22,781 bases of DNA, taken from contig JALNVO010000011.1 in assembly GCA_023231365.1 (NCBI GenBank), positions 1 to 22,781 of the forward strand. The letters run 5' to 3'. How positions within the stretch are numbered: position 1 is the first letter of the stretch; the number at the start of each line of letters is the position of its first letter. Origin of the DNA: Fibrobacteraceae bacterium. GTDB taxonomy: Bacteria; Fibrobacterota; Fibrobacteria; Fibrobacterales; Fibrobacteraceae. Under the pieces are notes generated by a model. That model saw only the letters and a program-made list of their open reading frames with translations. It made no database searches and was not told the origin of the DNA. Made by a program: the position numbers and the translations under genes. Below are positions 7,743-15,232 of this stretch, piece by piece.

Positions 7743-8149
7743 TAGGAACCAGCCTCTTTCAAAAAGTCATCATATTCATAGATATAATCAGAGGCGTCGT
7801 AATGTTCGGACGCAAGAACCATGCACACGGCACCCGAAGAAAAATTTTCTATTGTGCGCCAAGTCATCGTCGGAATGAAAAGACCATGATAGGAACGGTT
7901 GAGCGTATATTTTGTACGCGTTTTTCCATCATCCAAAATGACATCAAAACTCCCACTAGCGGCTATGACCAATTGCTCCAATTTCCGATGCGCATGCCCC
8001 CCACGAGAGGCTCCACCCGGAACGTCATAGAGATAATACAAGCGCTTGATATCAAACGGAATCTGTTCGCCACCTTCAACAACACTCAAGTTTCCGCGCT
8101 GATCATGGACGATGGGAATATTAATCATGCAGGGTTTTGAAAAATCCAT
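7742..8149 (-). CDS. FdtA/QdtA-type dTDP-4-keto-6-deoxyhexose 3,4-ketoisomerase (cupin)
   Basis: A small cupin enzyme that moves the keto group of dTDP-4-keto-6-deoxyglucose from C4 to C3, the first committed step towards 3-amino sugars. From ATG 8149 it is 135 residues, the usual size. It has DQRGNLSVVEGG (16-27), PFDIKRLYYLYDVPGG (31-46), the active-site GGHAHRKLEQL (50-60) with two histidines, FDVILDDG (68-75) and the C-terminal SEHYDASDYI-x2-YDDF. The open frame extends to 8320, but that would run through the divergent metX start, and the extra residues do not look like FdtA. ATG 8128 is an alternative. It leads the cassette, with a TATATTT box 7 nt before the ATG. FdtA (galacto product) and QdtA (gluco product) cannot be separated here. 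Confidence 0.88.
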   Translation of the reverse strand: MDFSKPCMINIPIVHDQRGNLSVVEGGEQIPFDIKRLYYLYDVPGGASRGGHAHRKLEQLVIAASGSFDVILDDGKTRTKYTLNRSYHGLFIPTMTWRTIENFSSGAVCMVLASEHYDASDYIYEYDDFLKEAGS

Positions 8150-8156
8150 AAGCGTA

Positions 8157-8163
8157 AAATATA
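8157..8163 (-). promoter_or_regulatory. TATATTT box before the sugar cassette
   Basis: On the minus strand TATATTT is followed by 7 nt and then ATG 8149. It matches the arrangement seen upstream of metX, yicC and the gene at 1220, and is the likely -10/-7 element for the cassette. No consensus -35 is evident. Confidence 0.45.
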
Positions 8164-8224
8164 AAAATATGCCGCAAACAAGGATAACACGGTGACAAAC
8201 CCCTTCCCGCTGCAATAATTTTCC

Positions 8225-8231
8225 TATATTT
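8225..8231 (+). promoter_or_regulatory. TATATTT box before the MetX-MetW gene
   Basis: TATATTT directly abuts ATG 8232 and lies 6 nt before the in-frame ATG 8238. The 6-nt gap matches the 7-8 nt seen at the other boxes, so it favours 8238 as the start. Confidence 0.42.
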
Positions 8232-8237
8232 ATGCGT

Positions 8238-10007
8238 ATGAGCGAATATTTGCATAAAGATAGTATTGGTCCCGTGGTCGCAAGAAACAAAAAGCTCGAC
8301 CTCGGAAACGGCGGATTCAAACTCGAGAACGGCGGAATGCTTCCCGAGGTTTCCGTACGTTACGAGACATACGGTTCGCTCAACGCCTCCGGCACGAATG
8401 TTGTGTGGATTTGTAGCCCACTAACCGCAGATGCGCACGTTGCGGGTTTTTACACCCCCGAAGACAAGCACGTAGGCTGGTGGGACGCTCTTATCGGCAA
8501 GGGAAAGGCTATCGATACAGATAAATTTTTCGTCGTATGCAGCAACATTTTAGGGGGGTGCAAGGGTACAACAGGACCTGCAGACATCAATCCGCAAACC
8601 GATAGGCCTTACGGTTCTACCTTCCCCGTCATCACAATTGGCGATATGGTCCGCGTACAGAAAGCATTGGCAGATTCCCTTGGGATCAAGCATTACGAAT
8701 GCATAATCGGCGGATCCATGGGCGGATTCCAAGCAATGAAGTGGGCCATTTATTACCCGGACGATATCGAGCGCGTCATTCTCATCGCAACATCTCCCGG
8801 ATTTGCTAGCCAAGCTCTCGGTTTTGAAATAGTCGGGCGCGATATTATTATGCAAGACCCGAACTACAACAACGGTGATTATTACGACAAGCAGATTCCG
8901 GCCATCGGGCTCGGCAATGCCCGCAAACTCGCCCACATCACATACCTTTCTGCGAAAGGTATGGAAAAGCGCTTTCCGAGATCGGACATCCGCGTAGAAA
9001 ATCCAAGTAAATTTGATACGGGATCTTCGCTCGAAACGTATCTCCGGCACCAAGGCGAGAAATTCGTGGAACGCTTTGATGCAAATAGTTACTTGCACAT
9101 CGCCCGCGCTACGGACAACTTTGATCTCGCTACAGAATACGGTTCTCTCGAAAAGGCGTTTTCCGGAGTAAACGCCCAATTTTTGAACGTGAACTTGAGC
9201 TCCGATTGGCTGTTCCCGCCCAACGAATCCCGCAAAATTACAGAAGCCCTTTTGAATACAGGTAAAGTGGTAACGAGTCTCGAACTCGATACAAACTTCG
9301 GGCACGATGGATTCCTAGTAGAAGTCGGCAACTTGGGCAAGGCTGTTTCGCGATTTCTCGGCGGAAAAGTCGGAGATGCTCCCTCCACAGGTACTCCTGC
9401 GTTCCACAGCGAAAAGGATATCGCGATTATCGACTCGCTTATTCCCGCCAAAGCACGGATACTCGACCTTGGCTCGGGTGACGGTCTTTTAATTGATTCC
9501 TTATGGAAAAAGAAAGGGGTCACCGGAGTCGGGCTCGAACGGAACTTCGACAACATTCTGGGTTCCATCGAACGCGACGTGCCCGTGATTGAAAAAAAAC
9601 TCGATTTGGAAGCTCTTTCCTCCTTTAGAGACCAAAGCTTTGACTATGCCGTATTCAACCGTACGCTCCCTGAAGTGAGGAACCAGCAGCTGATGCTCCG
9701 CGAAATTATGCGGATAGCTAAACACGCGATCATCACCTTCCCGAATTTCGGTTCTTGGGCGATGCGCTTTGCGCTTTGCTATCACGGACGTATGCCCAAA
9801 TCGGACGAATTCCCCTACGAATGGTATGAAACGCCGAACATTCACTGCTTTACCTACCGCGATTTCGTAAAACTCGCCGAAGAAGAGAATCTTATGATTG
9901 AAAAAATCATAACAGTGAACGAAAAAGCGCTGAGCAGATTTCTTACCAAAGTCGGCCGAGTGAACTTGGGAGCCGAACGCGTGATTGCCATGGTGAGAAA
10001 AGGCTAG
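8238..10007 (+). CDS. metX: Fused homoserine O-acyltransferase (MetX) and MetW
   Basis: One continuous frame joins two methionine enzymes. Numbered from ATG 8238 (589 residues; ATG 8232 adds two), residues 1 to about 378 are MetX, the alpha/beta-hydrolase that O-acylates homoserine with acetyl- or succinyl-CoA. It has NILGGCKGTTGP (103-114), the nucleophile elbow GGSMGG with S160, D323 in SSDWLFPP and H356 in NFGHDGFL. After a linker of about 15 residues, residues 392-589 are MetW, a methyltransferase-like protein with DLGSGDG (410-416), FPNFGSW (501-507) and YETPNIHCFT (530-539). metX and metW are often adjacent separate genes, so the fusion suggests they act together. No ribosome-binding site is seen. 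Acyl donor choice cannot be read by eye. Confidence 0.95.
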   Translation: MSEYLHKDSIGPVVARNKKLDLGNGGFKLENGGMLPEVSVRYETYGSLNASGTNVVWICSPLTADAHVAGFYTPEDKHVGWWDALIGKGKAIDTDKFFVVCSNILGGCKGTTGPADINPQTDRPYGSTFPVITIGDMVRVQKALADSLGIKHYECIIGGSMGGFQAMKWAIYYPDDIERVILIATSPGFASQALGFEIVGRDIIMQDPNYNNGDYYDKQIPAIGLGNARKLAHITYLSAKGMEKRFPRSDIRVENPSKFDTGSSLETYLRHQGEKFVERFDANSYLHIARATDNFDLATEYGSLEKAFSGVNAQFLNVNLSSDWLFPPNESRKITEALLNTGKVVTSLELDTNFGHDGFLVEVGNLGKAVSRFLGGKVGDAPSTGTPAFHSEKDIAIIDSLIPAKARILDLGSGDGLLIDSLWKKKGVTGVGLERNFDNILGSIERDVPVIEKKLDLEALSSFRDQSFDYAVFNRTLPEVRNQQLMLREIMRIAKHAIITFPNFGSWAMRFALCYHGRMPKSDEFPYEWYETPNIHCFTYRDFVKLAEEENLMIEKIITVNEKALSRFLTKVGRVNLGAERVIAMVRKG

Positions 10008-10026
10008 GTAACCTCCAGTTATTATA

Positions 10027-10033
10027 TATATTT
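10027..10033 (+). promoter_or_regulatory. TATATTT box before yicC
   Basis: TATATTTG, a full match to the Bacteroidota-type -7 consensus TAnnTTTG, is followed by ATG 10042 (8 nt after the TATATTT). It lies in the 34-nt gap after the MetX-MetW stop and suggests that yicC has its own start-proximal promoter. Confidence 0.45.
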
Positions 10034-10041
10034 GCCATATT

Positions 10042-10920
10042 ATGTCAATCATTTCAATGACCGGCTATGGCAAAGATGAATTTAAGTTACAGGGAACACT
10101 GTGCACAGTGGAAGTGCGCTCGGTGAACAACCGTTTCTTGGAAATTTCATCGCACCTCCCCAAAAACATCTCTTATCTGGAATTCGCACTTAAAGAAGAG
10201 ATAAAAAAACACCTCGCAAGAGGTTCCGTGAACCTCACCGTAACAATCGGCGATGGCGAAGAATCCGCGATTCCAAGCGGATACTCTGCGGATGCCGTAG
10301 AAGCATACCTCAAAATTGCAAAAGAAATCAAGGAAAAATACGTCCTCGAAGGGAATCCGACGCTAGAACAAGTGCTAGCTCTTCCGAACGTTCTTTTGTA
10401 CGAAAACGAAGAAAATTCCAAGGAAGTGGAAACGGAGCTCACAGAAAGCCTTTCCCGCGCACTTGAATCCTTAGTCCGTATGCGAGAAAAGGAAGGCGCA
10501 AACCTCGCCAAGGATCTGGAAACTCGCGTCAACGAGATGGATAAAGTTCTCGACGAAATCAAGATACTTGATCCGAAGCGCATTATCTATTGGAAAGAAA
10601 AATTTGAAGAACGCCTCAAGAACTTAGTGGGCGAAGCCGGGCTCGATCCGGTACGAGTCGCCCAAGAAGCTAGCATCGTCGCCGACAGGCTCGACATCAA
10701 CGAAGAAATTACAAGATTCAAAAGTCACAACAAGCTCTTCCTTGCAACACTTGCACAAGGTACAAACCAGGGCAAAAAGCTCACATTCATTTTGCAGGAA
10801 ATGGGGCGAGAAGCCAATACGCTTGCCACAAAATGCCAAAGCGCAGAAATTGCAGCCCTCGCCATACGCCTCAAGGATTCGGTAGAAACCATCCGCGAAC
10901 AGACAATGAACATCGAATAA
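10042..10920 (+). CDS. yicC: YicC family protein (putative endoribonuclease)
   Basis: A full-length YicC homologue of 292 residues. It begins with the family signature ISMTGYGKDEF (4-14), then VEVRSVNNRFLE (23-34) and RGSVNLTV (60-67). It ends with the very conserved C-terminal blocks DINEEITRFKSH (218-229) and GKKLTFILQEMGREANTLAT (244-263). E. coli YicC is reported to be an RNase that affects small-RNA turnover; in other bacteria the gene often precedes gmk and rpoZ, which are not seen here. The ATG at 10042 is the only sensible start and lacks a Shine-Dalgarno sequence. It lies 34 nt after metX-metW, with its own TATATTT box, and converges on ftsZ. Confidence 0.95.
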   Translation: MSIISMTGYGKDEFKLQGTLCTVEVRSVNNRFLEISSHLPKNISYLEFALKEEIKKHLARGSVNLTVTIGDGEESAIPSGYSADAVEAYLKIAKEIKEKYVLEGNPTLEQVLALPNVLLYENEENSKEVETELTESLSRALESLVRMREKEGANLAKDLETRVNEMDKVLDEIKILDPKRIIYWKEKFEERLKNLVGEAGLDPVRVAQEASIVADRLDINEEITRFKSHNKLFLATLAQGTNQGKKLTFILQEMGREANTLATKCQSAEIAALAIRLKDSVETIREQTMNIE

Positions 10921-11359
10921 ATCGCTTCGGGACTTCACTCAGAATTGCTTTGGTGAAGTGAACAGCATACGAATCGAGTGCCCCAGAGAGAAGCTCGTTC
11001 ATCTTTATTGCCGAGCGTCCTCTGCGGACGAAGGAATCGTCTGCGACTTCCGTGCTTTTAGAACATTACCGAGCGAGAGCAGATGACACTATCGTCATAC
11101 TCGCGATAGGAATACCTTTTGGCATCCGCCAATTTATCCCCGCAAAGTCAGCGATCGCGGAGCAATATTCGCCTTGATTTTTTCTCGTTACTTTGTGTGA
11201 CAAATATTGCGTTGCTTTTCCTCTCCCATGCAAAGCAGTCCGGAGGACGGCTCAAGAGATTTGATGCCCCCGGGAAAAACCGGTTTTAGTGAATAGAAAA
11301 TGAATTTTAATGGTAGTCTTTAACAACTTTATACGAAAAGCGTTTTGTATTTCCAGTTT
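10921..11359. other. Convergent intergenic region with hairpins and an ATG-less open frame
   Basis: About 440 bp with no recognised gene. Hairpins visible on the plus strand: ACTTCAC/GTGAAGT (10932-10938 with 10953-10959), GCGGACGA/TCGTCTGC (11024-11031 with 11037-11044, one G-U pair) and a two-part stem GCGAG...ATGAC/GTCAT...CTCGC (11073-11104). GTCC-GGA-GGAC lies at 11238-11248, and the 12-bp palindrome AAAACCGGTTTT at 11276-11287. A plus-strand frame is open from 10962 to the TGA at 11175-11177 (71 codons) without ATG. It does not resemble tRNA, tmRNA, RNase P RNA or SRP RNA. It could be an intergenic repeat, a small RNA or a decayed gene. Confidence 0.4.
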
Positions 11360-11400
11360 AAAAAAGAAAAAGCTGGCGCGGCAGGGATACCGCGCCAGCT
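11360..11400 (-). terminator. Strong rho-independent terminator of the dcw operon after ftsZ
   Basis: A perfect 11-bp stem (AGCTGGCGCGG at 11371-11381 with CCGCGCCAGCT at 11390-11400) has an 8-nt loop. On the minus strand it is followed by a T-rich tract (complement of 11360-11370). It lies 27 nt after the ftsZ stop, where a terminator for ftsZ is expected. The plus-strand side has only a weak T-tract, so it probably works mainly in one direction. Confidence 0.93.
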
Positions 11401-11427
11401 CTTGTTGTTGTGGAAACTTATTTACCG

Positions 11428-13116
11428 CTAGAAGTCCTCCTCAGAAAGCTTATTGTTCCGAAGGAAGGATGGAGTCCCATAATCATTTTTTGGATCCAAG
11501 GAGAGTTCTTCCGCTGGAGTCTGTACATTCTGAGAAATTTGAGCCGCAGCCGGAGTAGAAATAGTCGGCGTTGCAGGCTTTGACATGCGGATAGTCATTC
11601 CCGGGGGAACAACTTCCTCTTCTTCGCGCGGCATAGAACGCACATTCAACGTAGAATCCTGGAAAGATTTGAACACAGGGGCATCTTCTTTTGCTTTAAA
11701 TCCCATCGTCGGAGTCTGCATCGTCTGCGCTGGCGGTTGTGCATATGCCTGAGACATCGGCTGGGCATAATTCGGCATGGCAGAAGGCCGCGTCATAGGA
11801 GCCTGTGACTGTGCATATGCCTGAGACATCGGCTGGGCATAATTCGGCGTGGCAGAAGGCTGCGACGCTGGCGGTGTTTTAATTTGGATAGAATTATTCG
11901 AATACGGCGTTTCCATTTTTATCGTCGCATAATCCGGCGCTTCGGACCAAGCCTTGAAATTAGCCGTGGGACGCGGCGTAGCCTGCTCTACGATGCGAGT
12001 TCTGCGAGTTTCCTGTTTAGGAGCCTCAGAAGCAGTTTCAGTCGGCGCTGCCGGAGCCTGTCCCATAGCAGGAGACACCAATTTTTCAAGGTTTTCTTCC
12101 GGACGCTTGTCAAAACCAGTAGCAATGACAGTAACGCTCACTTGGTCACCGAGTTCCGGAATGGTGACATCGCCCGCGACAATATTCGGATTATTGCTCG
12201 TACCAATTTCCTGATAGAGGTAATCCATCGCAGCGCTGTATTCCATCATACCGAAATTTTCGCCATGTGCGACATTAATGAGCACACCCGAAGCGCCGCT
12301 CACCTTTATATCATCCAAAAGCGGGCAGGTAATAGCCAGTTCTGCAGCATGAAGAGCGCGGTCTTCACCAGCGGCAATACCCGTACCCATCAAAGCGGCA
12401 CCACCGTCCGCCATGACCGTGCGGGCATCGTTGAAGTCCACATTGATCGTGCCGTGAATGAACATGATATCGCAAATGCTTCTTACAGCATTGCCGAGCA
12501 CTTCATCCACTTTGAGGAACGCTTGATCCATAGAAGTCGCCTTTTCAATGATGTCCAAAAGGCGCTGATTGTTAATGACGATGATGGAATCGACAGTCGA
12601 ACGAAGCGTAGCAAGGCCGCTTTCTGCATTTCTGCGGCGCACCGGGCCTTCCCATTTGAAAGGCATCGTCACAACAGCAACAGTTAGGATTCCAAGCTTG
12701 CGGGCAATTTCAGCCACAACGGGCGCGGCACCGGTACCCGTACCACCGCCCATACCGGCAGCGATGAATACCATATCAGCACCTTCCAGCTTTTTCAACA
12801 CTGAATCCTTGTCTTCTAAAATCGCCTTGCGGCCAATTTCCGGTTTCGCACCGGCCCCGAGCGTCTTCGTCGTCTTCAAACCGATGGCAATTTTATCATC
12901 GGCAAGACTCCGTTCCAAAGCCAAGGCATCCGTATTGATGGAAATAAATTCCACGTCCTTGATATTCATCTTGACCATACGGTTGACCGCGTTTCCACCA
13001 GCGCCGCCGACACCGACGATCTTGATTTTCGCCTTATGACTCTCAGAGTCACTCGCGATAATATGTCTTGCTTCGGGTTCTTCACCCGCTGCGAGTATAT
13101 TGGTTTCTTGGTTCAT
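11428..13116 (-). CDS. ftsZ: Cell division GTPase FtsZ with extended linker
   Basis: The tubulin-like GTPase that polymerises at mid-cell to form the Z-ring. In its 562 residues the nucleotide-binding start KIVGVGGAGGNAVNRM is at 32-47, the tubulin signature GGGTGTG at 123-129, and the T7 synergy loop NVDFND at 225-230 with N225, D227 and D230, so GTPase chemistry looks intact. The core ends near 340. A disordered linker of about 200 residues rich in P, A, Q, T and M follows, then a tail DYGTPSFLRNNKLSEEDF like the FtsA-binding peptide of other FtsZs. Typical FtsZ is 350-400 residues, so the linker is unusually long. A GGGAG about 6 nt before the ATG supports the start. The gene lies 31 nt after ftsA and ends the operon before a strong terminator. 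Confidence 0.98.
   Translation of the reverse strand: MNQETNILAAGEEPEARHIIASDSESHKAKIKIVGVGGAGGNAVNRMVKMNIKDVEFISINTDALALERSLADDKIAIGLKTTKTLGAGAKPEIGRKAILEDKDSVLKKLEGADMVFIAAGMGGGTGTGAAPVVAEIARKLGILTVAVVTMPFKWEGPVRRRNAESGLATLRSTVDSIIVINNQRLLDIIEKATSMDQAFLKVDEVLGNAVRSICDIMFIHGTINVDFNDARTVMADGGAALMGTGIAAGEDRALHAAELAITCPLLDDIKVSGASGVLINVAHGENFGMMEYSAAMDYLYQEIGTSNNPNIVAGDVTIPELGDQVSVTVIATGFDKRPEENLEKLVSPAMGQAPAAPTETASEAPKQETRRTRIVEQATPRPTANFKAWSEAPDYATIKMETPYSNNSIQIKTPPASQPSATPNYAQPMSQAYAQSQAPMTRPSAMPNYAQPMSQAYAQPPAQTMQTPTMGFKAKEDAPVFKSFQDSTLNVRSMPREEEEVVPPGMTIRMSKPATPTISTPAAAQISQNVQTPAEELSLDPKNDYGTPSFLRNNKLSEEDF
11739..11860 (-). repeat. 72-bp-period duplication in the FtsZ linker
   Basis: A 50-bp stretch at 11739-11788 recurs at 11811-11860 with one mismatch (11777 against 11849), an offset of 72 bp or 24 codons, so the frame is kept. 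It encodes two copies of PNYAQPMSQAYAQ in the FtsZ linker. Near-identity at DNA level points to a recent slippage or unequal-exchange event. Confidence 0.9.
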
Positions 13117-13147
13117 TTTGATCTCCCTGTTATTGTTTGTAAATCTT

Positions 13148-14422
13148 TTAGATGTAATTCTTCAAATTTTTCCAGATTCTAGTCCAGAACCCTTCGACTG
13201 TTGCGACGATTTTTGTCGCTTTCGTTTCATGGGGTTCGACTTTTTTCTTCCGGTTCTTTGCGGCGTAGTACAAAAGCCCGACTCCTGTCGAGTATACCGG
13301 ATACGTGACGATTTCGCCCAAACCTTGGGACTTCTGCGGTACGCCTCTCCGCACCGGCATCGGGCGGAAAACTTCCTCAGCAAGTTCAATGGAACCATCC
13401 ATAGACGACGTGCCTCCGGTAATTACAATTCCTGCACCAAGCTGCTTGTCAAAACCTTTGTTATGCAAGTCATCATTCACCTTTTTGAAAATTTCTTCCA
13501 TACGGCAATAGATGATATAGGCCAAATGCTTGCGGGAATACTCTTGTTCCTCGCGACCGCCAATTCCCGGAACCGGAATTTTTTGTCCTTCAAGTAAATT
13601 GATGCGGCTGCAAGTCCCGTACTTTTTCTTGATTTCTTCTGCGCGATTCATCGGAGTCTTGAGGCCATATGCAATATCACTCGTAATAGCATTGCCTGCA
13701 ATATCGAACGAAACTGTATAGACAACTTTGTCTCCCTTAAAAACAGCGACATCAGTAGAACCTGCACCGATATCTATCAGTGCAACGCCAAGTTCCTTTT
13801 CATCTTCATAAAGCACGGAACACGCTGCAGCAAGAGGTTCCAAGACAAGAGCATCTATCACCAAATCGGCCCGTTCTACGGCTTTGCGGATGTTCTGGAT
13901 AATTCCCTGTTGCGCCATCACTAATTGTACATCTACGCTTAAACGTACGCCTTCCATTCCAAGCGGGTTCTTGAGCTCTTTCTGTTCATCGACAGAAAAA
14001 TCGCCGGGAAGCACATGTATGATCTCCGTATCCATCGGGTGCGGAACAACGGCACTCGCCTGCTCTACTGCACGGCGCATAGCAACTTCCGTTACAGAGC
14101 CTGCAAAATCCTTCAGCGGAACAACACCTTGGCTTGCAATAGAACGGATGTTGCTTCCCGCAACGCCTACATAGACGTGCTTTACATCTACGCCACTCGT
14201 GGTTTCAGCCTGCTGCACAGCATTCTTAAGAGCTTGAACAGTAGACTCAAGTTCATTTATTGCACCTTTTTTAAGCTCCGTGGAGCCAAATCCAACAATT
14301 TTTATCCGGGCATCATCTTGAATTTCGCCGATAAAAACTCCGATCTTTGAACTGCCGATATCCAAACCGACAACCACGCGGTTTACATCTATTCCTGTTA
14401 TCGTTTGCTCTTCTTTATCCAT
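13148..14422 (-). CDS. ftsA: Cell division protein FtsA
   Basis: The actin-like ATPase that tethers FtsZ to the membrane and recruits later divisome proteins. The 424-residue protein has the phosphate-1 loop VGLDIGSSKIGVFIG (18-32), the FtsA-specific 1C region after it (from about residue 85), phosphate-2 loop IDIGAGSTD (216-224) and the adenosine motif ITGGTSSMDG (about 345-354). Its last 15 residues (GFWTRIWKNLKNYI) form the expected amphipathic membrane-targeting helix. The ATG shares a base with the ftsQ stop (TAATG), so translation is coupled. Length and motifs are normal. Confidence 0.97.
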   Translation of the reverse strand: MDKEEQTITGIDVNRVVVGLDIGSSKIGVFIGEIQDDARIKIVGFGSTELKKGAINELESTVQALKNAVQQAETTSGVDVKHVYVGVAGSNIRSIASQGVVPLKDFAGSVTEVAMRRAVEQASAVVPHPMDTEIIHVLPGDFSVDEQKELKNPLGMEGVRLSVDVQLVMAQQGIIQNIRKAVERADLVIDALVLEPLAAACSVLYEDEKELGVALIDIGAGSTDVAVFKGDKVVYTVSFDIAGNAITSDIAYGLKTPMNRAEEIKKKYGTCSRINLLEGQKIPVPGIGGREEQEYSRKHLAYIIYCRMEEIFKKVNDDLHNKGFDKQLGAGIVITGGTSSMDGSIELAEEVFRPMPVRRGVPQKSQGLGEIVTYPVYSTGVGLLYYAAKNRKKKVEPHETKATKIVATVEGFWTRIWKNLKNYI

Positions 14423-15231
14423 TATTTTCCCTCTTGCACGAGCGGATTTGCATACGCGAAACCCTGAAACCGCATATCCAAAGATTTCAGATTGTCCATT
14501 TCTTGTGGAAGTCCTTCCAAAAGCAGTCGATAGTCTGCAAATACTTTTCCAGAGGATTTCCCTATCGGAAAAAGCACTTTGAAATCCGTATTGCGGAAAA
14601 ACACTTCCATTGCATGATTTTCTTCATTCATCACGACCTGTGAAACGCTCTTGTAAAGAGACTCGTCCGCATCGCGCATAGATGCAAGAAATTCTGCGAT
14701 TTGTTTGATTTGATATTTTTTTGTCACGGAAGCAATCGGAAGTTCATACGCCACCGATGCCGCAACCGGGAGAGTCATTCCGCGCTCCGAATAGATGATC
14801 CATTTTGAATTTTCAAGAGTCACCATTAGCGGAGATGTCTCTTCAATTTCAATTTTCACCTTTCCGAAAAAGCCGACATTTACTTTTGCATCGCGTAAAA
14901 GAGGAAGAACTAGCAGACGTGCGCGCACAGAATCCGCACAGATCTCAGACATCGGCATTCCTGTTTCGAGGCGTGAAGTCTGTATAATTTCTTCCCAAGT
15001 AAGCATCCGGTTTCCTGAAATGTCAATAGTCTTTAAAGTGCGAAGTTCGAGAGGATTGAATTTGCGAATAAAAAACCAACCCTGCCAGACAGCGACACCT
15101 ACCGCAATTAAAACGAGAAATAGCTTCCAACCCGTATGGCCTAGCCAATGGCCAAAACCGCAAAGGACCTTCCTGCGGTTCTCGCGCTTCAGTTTTCGCT
15201 GTTTACTCTCGTTATAACCTAAGCGGCGCAA
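14422..15231 (-). CDS. ftsQ: Cell division protein FtsQ, TTG start
   Basis: A bitopic division protein that links cytoplasmic and periplasmic parts of the divisome. The 269-residue product has a basic cytoplasmic N-terminus (residues 1-35), one membrane segment (36-54), then a POTRA-like domain (about 66-135; LKTIDISGNRMLTWEEI and PLLRDAKVNV) and the beta domain. The first codon is TTG, one base after the murC stop; no ATG occurs before residue 76, so TTG seems to be the real start. GGAGG lies 12 nt upstream inside the end of murC. Sequence identity in this family is low, but the position between murC and ftsA makes the call firm. Confidence 0.92.
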   Translation of the reverse strand: MRRLGYNESKQRKLKRENRRKVLCGFGHWLGHTGWKLFLVLIAVGVAVWQGWFFIRKFNPLELRTLKTIDISGNRMLTWEEIIQTSRLETGMPMSEICADSVRARLLVLPLLRDAKVNVGFFGKVKIEIEETSPLMVTLENSKWIIYSERGMTLPVAASVAYELPIASVTKKYQIKQIAEFLASMRDADESLYKSVSQVVMNEENHAMEVFFRNTDFKVLFPIGKSSGKVFADYRLLLEGLPQEMDNLKSLDMRFQGFAYANPLVQEGK

Positions 15232-15232
15232 T

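Noticed and set aside
8150..8320. N-terminal extension of the ketoisomerase up to 8320
   Set aside because: It would cross the start of metX and adds 57 residues absent from FdtA/QdtA proteins; the natural start is ATG 8149 or 8128.
11162..11210. GCAATATT...AATATTGC inverted repeat
   Set aside because: Only 8 bp with a 33-nt spacer and no matching partner features, so it may be chance.
11220..11290. Possible RNase P or SRP RNA because of GTCCGGAGGAC and GCAG-like strings
   Set aside because: The string is a simple hairpin; neither the RNase P GAGGAAAGTCC core nor the SRP GGTCAGG...GGAAGGAAGCAGCC core is present.
11310..11558. An 82-codon plus-strand frame spanning the ftsZ terminator and 3' end
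   Set aside because: It covers a terminator hairpin and antisense ftsZ; there is no ribosome-binding site or family resemblance.
11884..12687. A 267-codon plus-strand open frame
   Set aside because: It is antisense to ftsZ and has an arginine- and serine-rich composition typical of shadow frames.
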